Assembly: GCA_012295275.1 (NCBI GenBank)
Contig: CM022671.1
Span: 33,139,927 to 33,194,926, forward strand
Direction of reading: 5' to 3'
DNA from: Chrysomallon squamiferum
Lineage: Eukaryota; Mollusca; Gastropoda; Neomphalida; Peltospiridae
DNA: 55,000 nucleotides
Shown: piece by piece, positions 1 through 11,871 of the stretch
Layout of the letters: the number at the start of each line of letters is the position of its first letter
How positions within the stretch are numbered: position 1 is the first letter of the stretch
Made by a program: the position numbers and the translations under genes
The notes under the pieces: generated by a model
What the model was told of the DNA's origin: nothing
The model's input: the letters and a program-made list of their open reading frames with translations, nothing else
Databases searched by the model: none

Positions 1-732
1 ACTGGATGTAATATATATATTAAATAAATAAATAATGAAAAGGATTGATGTTGCTACTTACCAAACATTTAGGTACAGTCCAGTCATATATGAGTCTATG
101 TATGTGTTTTATTCAGTCCATTTCATTAACCAATGAACTGTAACCAAATCCACATCTGAAATTTATGCATAATCATTAAAAACTGCGTTAGATAATTGGG
201 CACGAGTATTTATAGAAGGATAATATAATAACAGATGTTATCTAATTTGTTTTTAATATAAAGTTTGTCATGTCTGAGTTATACACCATATGCTTGATTT
301 TTTTTTTTTTTTTTTATGTATGTGTATTGTGTTATACAGATAACATTAATAATGAAAAAAACACCAGGTACATGCATATTGTATCTTGACCTTTTGAATT
401 AATGAACTCTTTTCCTGATTGTCAATTTCGAATATCGCAGTAATCAAAAGGATATTTACATTAACTGGTTTTCAATAGAAAAAATAAAAATAAAAAAAAG
501 AAGAAGAAGAAGAAGAAAATAAACTAGCAGTTTTACTCGTCGCTAAAGAGTTGTTTGCTAAAATCTGTCGTTTAGGTCTTTTAAAGCAGGAAGAGTATAA
601 TTTGAAAATTGGGTCCATGTATTTTTTTAATTTTTTTTTTATTTTTATATATTTTCTTAATTTTTTTTTTTTTTTTTTAGCGACAGTGAGGAACAGATAT
701 TATTGAAGTAAGATTCGGGATTTCATCCGTCC
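1..732. other. Upstream region of short A
   Basis: From about 60 to 730 the sequence aligns with 29,590-30,241 upstream of short B, so the duplicated unit begins at or left of the window edge. It includes the conserved TATTTATAGAAG block, poly-T tracts, an (AAG)n run near 500-520, and the leader GCGACAGTGAGG just before the ATG. No gene is seen. Confidence 0.6.
207..218 (+). promoter_or_regulatory. Possible TATA-type core promoter of short A
   Basis: TATTTATAGAAG sits inside a block (about 150-225) conserved upstream of both short genes; the B copy is at 29764-29775. About 460 bp downstream, a polypyrimidine tract ending in TTAG at 679-680 precedes the conserved 5' leader GCGACAGTGAGGAACAG, so a spliced non-coding first exon is possible. 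This rests on paralogue conservation only. Confidence 0.3.
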
Positions 733-2591
733 ATGGCGTTCTCAGTTTTTATCTTCTTTCTTGTTAGCATCGTCTTCACTGAAGGTAATGTAGCTAACAT
801 CTTTATTTACGTTTTTGAAAACACAGATCCAGTCATTATTTATGTTTTATGAAAGGTAATGTACATAATTTATTTTGAAATAAGATATAAATATATTAAT
901 TTTATCTATATCTAATATTGTTGTTTTGTTTGTTTTTAACTATGCATTCAATTATTATTTATGACTATGTCAAAGAATATGTACCTAATAATGTGCTTTT
1001 ATTTATGTGGTTTATTTTGACATATTTATATATTCAATAATTATTTTATTTTAAGGATGTGAAAATAGCTGATGTTTTCTTATCATTTCTTTGAGGTAGT
1101 TACTTTACAGTTGAGTTACAGGTATACAAAAAAAATTCAAATTGAAATAATGGAATCACTTTATCAAAATTATTAATTAATTAATTAAATGGGTTTTTGT
1201 CTTGTTATGATTTTATGTTAGTAAAGGTTAATATGTTATGTAATACTGTTTTTTTTTTTTTATTTTTTTTATTTCTCTTTATTTATTAATTTTTAAAGAC
1301 ATTTTTTTTATATATATACTTTTAGTTGCCATACATGTGTAAGTAAAGTTGCAATTAATACGTATAAGACTGTTTCTTAAAATTTTGTTTACAGTTATTA
1401 TTTAAAAAATACACTACTTGAGACAAAGGGATGTTAAATTAATCATTTACTGTAGGAGATCCCTGCAAGGACTACACTAAGTTTCCCAACGAAGAAAGAC
1501 GGGATACAAATTACCCCCTCAGAACTGATCAGTCTCGTTTTTCTGACAGATACTTGGACGAAACATGGTATGGAAGTAAATTAAACATTACCTCAGTAAT
1601 GCCTCCACGTTTTGTGTGTGGTACCTATTTTCCTATCTGGGCAAAAGAAGGTAAGCAGATTGAAACTAACACCGTTAATAATTATTCAGTAGCATTAAAA
1701 AAAAATTAATAATAATAACGTAATAATAATAATAATAATAATATATAAAATATCATAAATAGATAAAAGAACAAAAATAAATAAATAAATTAAAAATGTT
1801 TTGGCCAAAAAATCGTTACAGGTAATATTTCCATTATCCATAATTTAAAAATTCGATAATAATTAGTATATGTATAATATAAAATATCAGTTCCATACGT
1901 TCATACATAAATACATACATGTGCTTACATATCCACTTAAATTGTTTACATACATACATAAATTCGTACATAAATACAAAAGGATACACACACACATACA
2001 CACGCACAAACACACATACACATACATACATGTATATATACATAAACACAAAAATAATAATAATAATAATAACAACAATAAATAAATAAATAAATGAAAC
2101 ACAAAAAAGCAAGAAATATTTACATACAAGTAACCACAGCCATAAACGCAAAATGATTTCGTACAAAAGAAAAATGACAACCGTTTCCTTACTCAGTTTC
2201 AGATGTAACCAACGATGATGGAACAGTGGACGTAACAATGTGTATACATGTTTTAGAAAACTGTTCTTCGACGTTTGTGGTGAAAGCAAAATACTGCGAT
2301 TCTCACGTTGTTTATTTTCTCACAAGAACACCCCTTGATTCTGTCTACTGTCTCGGTAAGAGATTAAGTAAATGTAAATATGCTCGTCACAGGAATAGAG
2401 ACACAAATAGTCAGATAGATACATTAAGAGAGAATTAAATAGAAAGAAATACGGATATATTTCAAATTACTTATTGTTGATATTATTATTATTGTTATAT
2501 CAAACGTGTAAGTTTTGTTAACTTTTTTTTTTAGTTTATTATATTTTATTTAATGATTATGTTAAAATAGTTTATTCTTGCTTTTATTCAG

Positions 2592-2606
2592 GTGCTCAGA
2601 TAAACG
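2592..2606 (+). other. 15-nt microexon (short A exon 4)
   Basis: The acceptor is ttattcag and the donor gtaagttg; the exon is phase 1 to phase 1. It joins the D8C-like module to the Ig-like module. The short B copy at 32165-32179 is identical in its 15 nt. Confidence 0.72.
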
Positions 2607-2667
2607 GTAAGTTGAAACAGTTTTCCGCATTAAAATAGATAATATACAATATATTCATATACATATA

Positions 2668-3318
2668 CAGTGGTACCTCGATTTATGAGTGCACCAGCTT
2701 ACGAGTTTTCCGAGTTACGGTCGATTTTTTTGAGTTGCGAGCTTCGGATACGCCGCCACTAGTTGGCGAAACGAACAACACAACATCCGCCCAGCATTCC
2801 GCGTCTCACTCGTTTGCTTCACATGGTTACCACGCCACGGTTTCTCCATCTTTTCATGGACAGAGGTCCGCAGCTTGGGAATTATTTTAACGCCTTTGGC
2901 TGGAGTTATAGCCTTTATCGACTCCTTCTACTTCAGTATGGTACATATCGCAAAAGTTCTACTTTCATGTTGACTACATGCAAACTTCATTCATGTTTTT
3001 CTGTGATTTCATGCTTTAATTCAACGGACATCATCACTTCTTCTCCTCAACACTGCCCTTTGCACTCACTTTCTCAGGATCCATGGAAATTTGGCAAAAT
3101 ACTGCACAAAACGCAAGCACAACACAACAGAGATGCTTCCACGGCTAGGTAACCACGTAGAGCAAATAAGTGCGACGCGGGATGCTGGGCGGATGTTGTT
3201 TTGTTCGTTGCGCCAATTAGCGTCGGCGTTTCTGAAGCTTGCTCGCAACTCAAAGCAAAAATCCATAGTAACTCGGAAAACTCGTAAGTTGGAGTAGTCG
3301 TAACTCCAGTTACCACTG
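2668..3318. mobile_element. MITE with about 165-bp inverted repeats, Tc1/mariner-like (pogo/Tigger type)
   Basis: The element begins CAGTGGTACCTCGA and ends with CCACTG, with TA on each side, the target-site duplication of the Tc1/mariner superfamily. The arms (about 2668-2832 and 3150-3318) pair over most of their length, sharing for example ACAACATCCGCCCAGCAT on opposite strands. The middle has no transposase, so it is non-autonomous. It lies in intron 4 of short A. The matching intron of short B (32,180-32,445) lacks it, which makes it younger than the duplication, or lost from copy B. Confidence 0.8.
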
Positions 3319-4186
3319 TATATATGTAATGTTTTTTTTTTTTTTTTATACAGAATTATGTTATTCGGAACATTTTCTTTCTTTCTTTCTTTACTTATTT
3401 ATTTACAGTGCCCAATTTCACAAAAGCTCCAGTTATCGAAGCCTATCTGAAAAAAGTTAACAAATTGTCAAATGTTTTATGTAATTATGAAAAGCATGAC
3501 AGCGGCAACGTCTATTATACTGTATATTGGTACATCAACGACACATACTGTTATGCTTCTAGCTCACACCAGTGGAAGAAGCGAGAGAAAAATATCAAAC
3601 TGGTCGAAGCAACAGCGATGAATGAATGCATCACAACAACAAGTTTTAACGTGAGTAACTATCAATACTTTTCAATAAATATAAATATATTTTATTTGTC
3701 AAAACAATTATTATTATATATTATGTTTATTGTTATGATAATAATTGATTTATTAACTATATTATTATCATCATCATCATTATTATTATTGTGCATGCAG
3801 GTATGCGTATATTATATTTCATTTGAAAATTATATGAATCACTTAGACTAGTTACATTTTGCTACCAGAGAAATGAATTGGTAGTGGATAGACAAAGTTG
3901 TTACATATGCATGCCTATTGGTGCATTTTACAGTCTAACGGCTTTATCCGCTGTTGGAAACGATATATTCTCGGAAAATATTTTTACCATGGCATTAAAT
4001 TATAAAATAAACCACACATACACAAAAAATACAAAATAAAAGATATGTCTGGATTTTTCAGATTTCTGGAAGCCGGATAAATGGTTCGGTACTTCTTTAG
4101 TATCTAGGGTTTCAAGTTACTAAGACGTATTGGACAAAATTACGTCTTTTCGCACGTGTTTCCTCAGCCTCTATAATATATATATG

Positions 4187-4554
4187 CAGGGGTCCTCGAG
4201 TTACGTCGGAGATCCATTACTACAGACCGACATAAGGCGATTTTTGATGCAAATCGGAATTACCATAGCCCAAGTCACATACCTAACCTAAAACACCCTA
4301 ACGTCATAAGTATATCAAGAAATAGAACTAAGCCGTAGGAAAATGACAGGGAGATCTTAATTATAGTACAGAAAAATGACAAAACTGAAACAAAACAAAA
4401 CAAACACAAAAGTGGGAGAGCGGATGTAAAACAGAGTACCCAAATAGCTCATGTTGGGACCCAAGTTCTGCTTCAAGTCGAAATTTTGTTTTTTAAATTA
4501 TTTATGGGATTACTCCCGTAATGTCGAAACGGCGCATGTCGAGAAACCCCTCTG
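4187..4554. mobile_element. Second MITE-like element in short A intron 5
   Basis: The left end reads CAGGGGTCCTCGAGTTACGTCG. The right end, read on the other strand, is CAGAGGGGTTTCTCGACATG, an imperfect inverted repeat. No coding sequence is visible. It runs straight into a (TG)n tract. A shortened relative occupies the same intron of short B (from 32,716), so the insertion predates the segmental duplication. Confidence 0.55.
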
Positions 4555-4559
4555 TGTGT

Positions 4560-4628
<69 letters not shown>
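4553..4628. repeat. (TG)n microsatellite
   Basis: About 38 TG units in short A intron 5, abutting the right end of the MITE. The same locus in short B (32,827-32,853) has about 13 units. Confidence 0.95.
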
Positions 4629-4629
<1 letters not shown>

Positions 4630-5563
4630 ATAAGGTGGTCTGAGTGTATTATATGACGTTGTTTTCAAGGGTTTTTTTTGTGTTTTTTTTTAAATTCAAA
4701 AAATAAATTAAAAAATTCATGTAAAATTATCTTTTAAGATAACGTGTGGCGTACGAATAAGCTATGAAGACCTGCCAGGTGGAAGTGTGCCAGTTTTCGG
4801 ACAACCAGTGTTCTTTGACATCAAGGCAAATGTTTCCGTAATCTCTTTGTATTTTCTCTTAAGTACATATCACAATTCTGTTGAACTGTTGTTGGGCCCT
4901 TTTTTTTTTTTTGGTTTTTTTTTGTGGTTTTGTGGGGTTTTTCTTTCTTTCTTTCCTTAATTTTTATTTTGACAAACAACAACACCAAAATATGTATTAT
5001 TGTTAATTTTGAAAGAAGAGAAAGTGACAGAATCCAGAAATCTACTACCATTAGTAATACTATAGTATTTTATTGTTAGTAAAGCTTGGTGTTTAGTTAA
5101 CAAAAATAAACAAAATTAGGAAGTATTACAAATTTTATATGTATGCTGCTCTTTAGTTCGCTGTTTTTCATGCAGGATTACTGTGTTCCTAATGGAGAAT
5201 GTAATGAGATTGGTTCTAAATGTCTGGAAGACGCATGTTTGGTGTGTTCAGCCTCTGAAAAGGCAAAACCTGGCAAACAGATCCAAGTAAGATCCTTCCT
5301 TCTTCTTCTTCTTATTATTATTTTACGACTGTGATTGTCAAAATGTGTACTCACCACAAACGTACGCACAATACACCCTGCACACACAAATACTAATATA
5401 ATACAAATACAGACTCACATACATACATACATACTGTCGACTCCTATGATACAGAGACATTTCTTATGGTGCAGAATCTGTAAATTAAAAAAAAACCAAC
5501 ATAATTTAGTCATCAATAAGACAGGTTTTAACACAGAAACGAACTTTATCTATCAAGTTATAA

Positions 5564-5564
<1 letters not shown>

Positions 5565-5615
<51 letters not shown>
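5565..5615. repeat. (TG)n microsatellite
   Basis: About 25 TG units in intron 7 of short A. The homologous position in short B (near 33,755) has a G-run instead. Confidence 0.95.
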
Positions 5616-5617
<2 letters not shown>

Positions 5618-5809
5618 GGTGCGCCATAGTAATACATTAAAATGTATATACTTTTGTCTATCTGTATGTGTGTATGTATTTAAAATGTTTTAATTATTGT
5701 TGTTGTTGATGTTATTAATATTACTATTCTTTTAGCATGTGGAGCGGCTGTTGTGTTCGTCCAGTGGTGCGTGATGATGATGTCGGTGTTAATCATCTCT
5801 GTCTTGTGA

Positions 5810-6208
5810 AAGAGTTTAACATGAGATAAACGACAGCCATCCATACCGAAACTATCGAGTTAACTGTCAAAATATTTGTGTTTGAAAACTGGAATGATTA
5901 GCTGATTATGTCTGTTTCCACTTTGATGGCATAAAATAAAATTAAAATAATCGAAGAAGCAAACGTAATTAGTTGCACCAATAATTCTTGACTTCTGTGC
6001 CTTTTTTTAGAATCTACTCATATATTACATCATAGATTTATGATACTGTTATTTTATAGACTTTCAAATTTAATCATTTTTTCCATTATATTTATAATTT
6101 TATGCGTTCGTTATGCTGCTTCTTTTTGCTTTTTTTTTTTTTTTTTTTGAAATGTATATATGTCTAAATTGTCATTTGTTTCTGATAACAGAAATAAGTT
6201 AATTACAT

Positions 6209-6244
<36 letters not shown>

Positions 6245-7501
6245 TAAATAAAAAATATTTGAGACAGATCGGGAATTTTTTTTTTTTTTTTTTTAATGTT
6301 ACCAAGTATACTAAGAAATGGTATTAATTAAAACCTAAATATTTATTATTTCATGCCATTTATTAATTTATTATTTCTTACAGTTTAAATTTTAATGAAC
6401 AAAATACAAATTAATACAAATTAGAATTAATTTCGATTAGATTAATTTAATTTGAAATCTAATTTGTAAGTAAAGTTTTATTACAAATTAAATAAAGAAA
6501 GTAAATTGGAATGTAAAACAGACAACTCAGATTTAAATATTTATTATGAAGTCTGACACTAACATACATATTTTACCTGACAATAAACTAATATTTAAGT
6601 AACAATTTGGGAAATCCATGTTACAGGTTTATGAAGCTGAACAAAGTAATGCATAATATTAATATCTAAGCAAAACAGATCTGAACACTTAAAACAAACA
6701 TCAAAACAAAAATAGTGATGTGTTAACAAATAACCTTGATACATTTTGTATACATTTATAAATGTTTTATTTCACATTGGTTACTTTGTTTCTTTGTTTT
6801 GTTTGTGGAAGCCATCTTTTTTTATTAACTAAAATATAATAATATAACATGACATTTTCCTTTTTTTCTAATTTCTTCATTCTGTTATGTATTGCAGATT
6901 TAATCTTTTTTAAGTATATGAAACTAGTAAATATCAGTTATTTATAGAGTATCAGCTGTCTTTTCAAATCAATTTTCAATTTTGGATTTACTTTTAAGAA
7001 TATAACTGGCTTTATATTTTGCATTATAAAAACGAAAATAAAACTTGATTTAAAAACATTCTGTTACATTTGAATGATTTTATTTATTTTATCCTATTCA
7101 ACAAAACCACTGTTTAGACAGCTATTTGATTCTGCAAAAACTGAAATCATACATATACATATGTATATGTATATATATTTAAAAAATAATTTAAATCTTT
7201 CTCTTGTAGTTTTTTGTAAATGCCAAACCTCTCAGGAACATATATATAACATCATCTGGAATACTTTTTAGATCAGCTATGTTTTCTGCTAACGTTTCTG
7301 CCATTTTGAATGTTAGCTTCTGGTACATAGTAACAGTAACTAAGGGGGCGGCATGGTTTATGTAGTAATTGTGGAAACATGAATTGTATGCAGTATACTA
7401 AATTATAAAATTTAAAATAAACAATAAAAATTTTAAAAATGATAAAATGGTGGTAATAATAATAATAATAAAAACAGCAATAATGAAAAAAATATGTTAA
7501 C
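5810..7501. other. Intergenic region after short A
   Basis: AT-rich sequence with poly-T (6,131-6,149), a 30-base poly-A (6,211-6,240) and another poly-T (6,279-6,294). It aligns with 33,964-35,880 for most of its length (for example GAGACAGATC at 6,262 and 34,929). No coding exon is recognised. Confidence 0.6.
5935..5940 (+). terminator. Candidate polyadenylation signal of short A
   Basis: An AATAAA lies about 125 bp after the exon 8 stop region. At the same place in short B the sequence is changed (ATAAAATTAAATT), and the next AATAAA there is at 34373-34378. Confidence 0.4.
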
Positions 7502-8272
7502 CTGATGTTAGCAAAACTTCATTCAGCATGGTTCAAGCTGTTTTAAATTATCTCCCCTCTCAGACATTCTTGTGTCAATTTTTTATGGAATAAAAACTAA
7601 TAATAAATAAATACACAATAAAATAAAATAAAATAAAATAAAATATAATTTTTGAAATCTGTTTCAGTCACAAATATAAAGTGAAGAAGTCAACTTTTAC
7701 TTTATAAATTTTATTAGTTCAGTTTTTGCTCTATTCATTTCTGTCCTGTTATCTCAACATGAAAGAAAAGTAAATCAATCAATTAAAAAAATAACCGTAG
7801 ATTTTTTTTTTTAAATACTGATCATCTTACAAATAATGTTATAAACATCACAAAAAACTAACATTAGGTGAGTAATTCAAAAATTTTAAATTTTACTCAC
7901 ATCAAATGATTTCACCATCTCAGTATACACCATTAAATCTTTCTCATTCTGCTGAAGTTGTTTGTTTTGCTGGAAAGAGAAAACAGTAGCAGATTAAAGC
8001 AAAACAACATTAAATGTTAAATCAGCAAAGACAAAAATGTTATCCAGATATGTGCTGCTTTATGTTAATTGTATGTGTGTACCTGTATACATTCTTGTTT
8101 TTGCATGAACTGCCTGCATATATATGTGTCTGCCTGTTTGAATTAAAGAAGTTTATTGTCATCTATTAAATATTTTCATAATCATTATTGTATCCTCTTT
8201 TATATGAGGAAAAAAATTTAATAAAAATATATAAATAAATAAATAAATAGTAAAAAAATAATAATGATTTGA

Positions 8273-8333
<61 letters not shown>

Positions 8334-9547
8334 ATTAAAATAAAAATTAAAATAAAATAGAATTCAAAATAATGAATAAATAAATGCAACATGCATGAAG
8401 GATTAATTTTAATGTACAGTGATGCAACTATGTAATTACATATTTTAAATATAAGATCATGCTTCTACCTATTCTGAAAATACAACTATCTGATAAATAA
8501 AATAAATAAAATAAAATAAAAAAATAAAACAATAGTTCGTTACCAGAAATAACACCAGATTTCTGAAACTGTGTGCCATCCAAAGCAGCATACTGGTGAA
8601 AAAAATAATACATATATATATATAATAAAAATATTAATTTAATATTCAACATTACAAAAAACACTCTCAAAGTTGAAGTAAGCAAAGGTAAACAGTGATC
8701 ACGAAAGATTCAAAAACAGTAACATAAACACATGGTTGAACAGTTGCCAATTCTGGTCATATCTAGGTTCAATTCTCGACAAAGATTCCTGAATTTTCTG
8801 AAGACTACCTTGTGAAAATTATTAATACAGTTTGATTTCAATAGCCAGTTATTAAAAATAATCAATAAAACATGAAACTTTCACCAAAATCTAAACCACT
8901 AAAATATCACAAAGACAATGATTTTGATTAATAATCAGGCCTTGATTCCCTTGTGTCTTACCATGCTGCCAAAAGCAACTCTTCAAGCATCTTCCACAGG
9001 TTCTGAAACAAGAGCATTATAAAATATCATTAATCTTTGTATTAAAACTACTGTTACTATTTACATGTAGTCTGAAAATTCTAAATTCTAAAAATCTTAT
9101 TATTTCTGTTTATTTCATTTCAATTTAAAAATATTTTTAAAATTTCCTAAATTATTTAACTTATATCTATTTATGTTTTCTAACAGTATTTAATAATTAA
9201 ATTTTAATTGAAAGATTAATTAGATTTCAAATGTAATTTAAACAGCATAATGATGCTGAGAGAAATTCTTATTACAGCAGCTGGTATTAATCAACATCAC
9301 TGTATCTGTAGAAAAATTAAAATCAATATTGTTTACCTCAGTTTTTCATTACAGGGTTGCACATCAGGTAGTCAAGAGGGGGAAAAGTTTCAGGTTCTAT
9401 GCGCTGCTCTTTCATGTACTGAATACAGTCCTTGGCTGTTTTCTCAGAGTCACACACAATGGCATCCATGTACTTGCCAAGAACTTTGGTGATGGCCACC
9501 TGGTACTTTTTGTGACTGGGTTCACAAAGATCAATGAGACGACCATG
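7502..9547 (-). pseudogene. SMC1 exon relics (copy A)
   Basis: Exon-like blocks in order: 9547-9337, 9002-8950, 8592-8544, 7969-7901 and about 7580-7502. They match the cohesin subunit SMC1 collinearly from the end of the hinge into the second coiled coil: [20 protein letters not shown] and [53 protein letters not shown]; and a decayed block. There is a frameshift after PLDYL (one base missing before the stretch that would read VQPCNEKLR), an in-frame TGA after VEDA, a lost donor (GG for GT at 8949-8948), and a damaged last block with no acceptor. An exon between FQKSGVISG and QNKQ is missing, since the phases do not join. The ATPase ends are absent, so this is a fragment. Confidence 0.75.
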
Positions 9548-10255
9548 CTAAAACAAAACAGTAACATTTATATACTTACCCTAAAAATATTAATTTGATT
9601 CGCAATATTAATATAAAATTATTTATCATTAACTGAAAGAAGGTCTTTTCTTCCTGTATTATTTAATTTTTTATCTTTTATTTTTTGTCTGTCTTATCAA
9701 AGAAGAAAATAAAAGAATGGTATTTAAACAATTATTTATGTATATTAATCTTTATAATACTGTTTATAATATTTGTAATAAAAAATTAACATTATTAAAA
9801 TTTCCATACCAGGCTTTAACAAATAAACATTTAAATAAAAACAGAAACATTTTGAAGTATTTTAAAATATATCATACTCCAACTCCACAACAAGAAAACA
9901 AGAGTAACTATTTCAAAGATTTAAGAATAAAATAAATACTTGAACATCATTAATTCAACATATACAATTAAAATGCTGAAGAATCAAACCTAATCTGACC
10001 AAGATGTATGTAATTAAAATATAAATGACAGTTGTCTCTCCACTTGGTGTTGTTCTGTCACTGACTGCGTACTTGTCATGGGAAACATAATGAATGGATG
10101 AATAAACTAGTCAATAATATATTGTATTGTAATAACAAAATAACTTTAAGGACTGTATTAGGCAATCAGATGACATCATAAAATTAACGAAAATTAAAAT
10201 AACTTCTCTAACTGCTATTTACTCACTACTTACCAGCTATGAAGCTTACACTTAC

Positions 10256-10307
10256 CACTGTCGCCGACAACAATCACTTTAAACAGATGATCGAAATGTT
10301 TGGACAT
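10256..10307 (-). pseudogene. Rab GTPase first coding exon, isolated (copy A)
   Basis: The 52-nt exon encodes MSKHFDHLFKVIVVGDS and ends in the first base of a glycine codon, followed by a good donor (GTAAGTG). This is the N-terminus of a Rab GTPase up to the middle of the P-loop (GDSGVGKT/S). Nothing that continues the Rab fold is found downstream on the minus strand. The next recognisable exon, at 9547, belongs to SMC1, and joining the two gives an immediate stop. It is therefore an orphan exon, possibly copied with its promoter. The subfamily is not resolved. Confidence 0.6.
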
Positions 10308-10799
10308 CGTAACATAACTGACGTTCTGGTTTGACACTACGCTTCGTCTTGATATCGTTACGTAATGTGCGTCGACTGCATTTTTAACATACAAGTGATG
10401 CTTTCCTAAGGACCGCTGACTCTTGAACTGACAGGCTATAAACCGCTTTTAGTCTTTAGCCTAATTTAAGTTTCCTTTCACCAAGAGTCTAACTGAGGTC
10501 ACTTATTGGATTATAAAATTTATTTTTCCATTTTGCTATCTCAGCTATATTTTAATACATATGTAATACATAAATCTGCTTATGATGACTAATATTTATT
10601 TATACATGTATGAATCTACGTGTTCACACATATGTAGACGTTTATATAGGCATGTAAAATTTAATTTGGAGGGTCATTTTTTGGGAGGGGCTTCAATTAT
10701 TTTATAATTTAACATTCATATGTTCATATTTATATATATGTTTTTGTTTTTTTGCAAAACACCCGCACACACATACACATACACAATCTGAACAGTAAC

Positions 10800-10865
<66 letters not shown>

Positions 10866-11871
10866 TGCTTTTTCCTACTTTAGAGATGTTGAATGTGAAT
10901 GACTCCTTGCTGCTAATAAATACGTGTCACTAACACACAATACCATATGTTATTATAACATTTATTTCAAATTTATGTCAGGTACAAGGAAATCATTTGT
11001 TGCCTTTTACCCCAAAAGAAAGTATTCAAAATGAGATCAAAGCCCATTGAAATATTTCCTATTCAACCTCCAAGCCCATGTTACTTGATAGGTACATCAG
11101 TTTTATTTAACTGATGTTCTGTCTAAAGAAACCTGTAATATAAATTACATTTAACAGCTACAATAATTAATTACAGAGAAACAACAACATGGTGAATATT
11201 TTATTTTCCACAAAACATACATGGTAATTATAGTGATAGTACTTTTACATAATTTTAGACACTTTTTCTCTCACATCTATACACAAGGCGTTCTCGGCAG
11301 ATTGCTTTGAATGCACAAACCTCAACAAACTATCACAAGTTTGATTCATTAATTTTAATGGTCTGCATTGTCAGTACAAAATACTCACCAATATAATAAT
11401 GAGAAAAAACCCAAAGAAATTAAATGTTTGCTCATAACATTATTGTGCATATGTTAAACATTATCACTAACATATTATATGATCGTGCTATGTTATCACT
11501 GCATTATGAAAATTTTAAAATACCACATTACTGCATAGATACGTGTAATTATCACTACAATAATTATAAACAAGTTAAAGCATCACATAATCACAGATAC
11601 AGGCCTACAGGTAATTGATTATCATATGTTTACTTGTCACTCTGTAATGTACATATTCATTTTTATTATAAGATGTTAATTATCATTTTATCACATCAGT
11701 ATGTACTTATTCTTTACAGATATTTTCAATGAATAAAGAGTGCATAAGTAATTTAGTTATGTACCCACTCCCTAGTCAGCCTGAGAGCTTTAAACTGTAG
11801 CAAAATTAAAGTGAAAGATACGCACAGACATATAAGCCAGTTATATAATTATAAAGATTAAAACCAGTATT
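10308..11871. other. Intergenic region between the Rab exon and the end of long A
   Basis: It holds the upstream part of the Rab exon (conserved to about 10,500 with CCTAAGGACCGCTGACTC), a (GA)n tract (10,803-10,862), and AT-rich 3' flank of long A, with TTTATT (AATAAA on the minus strand) at 11,662-11,667 as a possible polyadenylation signal. No coding exon is seen. Confidence 0.5.
10803..10862. repeat. (GA)n microsatellite
   Basis: About 30 GA units; the homologous tract at 40,429-40,461 in copy B is about half as long. Confidence 0.95.

Larger units (their letters stand above)
733..5809 (+). pseudogene. Short A: VWDE-like short-form gene with a frameshift in exon 7
   Basis: Coding exons are 733-784, 1456-1650, 2203-2355, 2592-2606, 3409-3650, 4739-4825, 5176-5286 and 5736-5809. 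They encode a signal peptide (MAFSVFIFFLVSIVFTEG), a D8C/uromodulin-like module (DPC, a WYG motif, VCGTYFPIW, then paired cysteines ending in VYCL), a 15-nt microexon, an Ig-like module, and the cysteine-rich DYCVPNGEC segment of VWDE proteins. Relative to short B, exon 7 is one nucleotide shorter (GAAAAGGC against GAAGTGGGC, near 5258-5262). The frame therefore shifts and exon 8 ends at a stop at 5772-5774 instead of 5807-5809, giving about 297 residues without the hydrophobic tail. The exon 6 donor is AAG|GCAAAT, where short B has GTAAAT. It could be a recent pseudogene or a secreted variant; all other exons are open. Introns 4 and 5 carry transposon insertions. Confidence 0.75.

Noticed and set aside
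1834-2289. Minus-strand open frame of 151 residues opposite short A exon 3
   Set aside because: It lies antisense to exon 3 and to simple repeats (AC, AAT); the plus-strand exon has paralogue and splice support.
2763-3297. Open frames inside the 2,668-3,318 block, considered as a small gene or transposase
   Set aside because: They span the arms of a MITE on both strands and show no conserved domain.
9250-9598. Plus-strand open frames over the SMC1 block
   Set aside because: They are antisense to the SMC1 relic exon at 9,337-9,547, which has clear SMC1 similarity on the minus strand.
11424-11618. Plus-strand open frame of 64 residues between the Rab exon and long A
   Set aside because: AT-rich chance frame; no similarity between the copies at protein level and no splice context.
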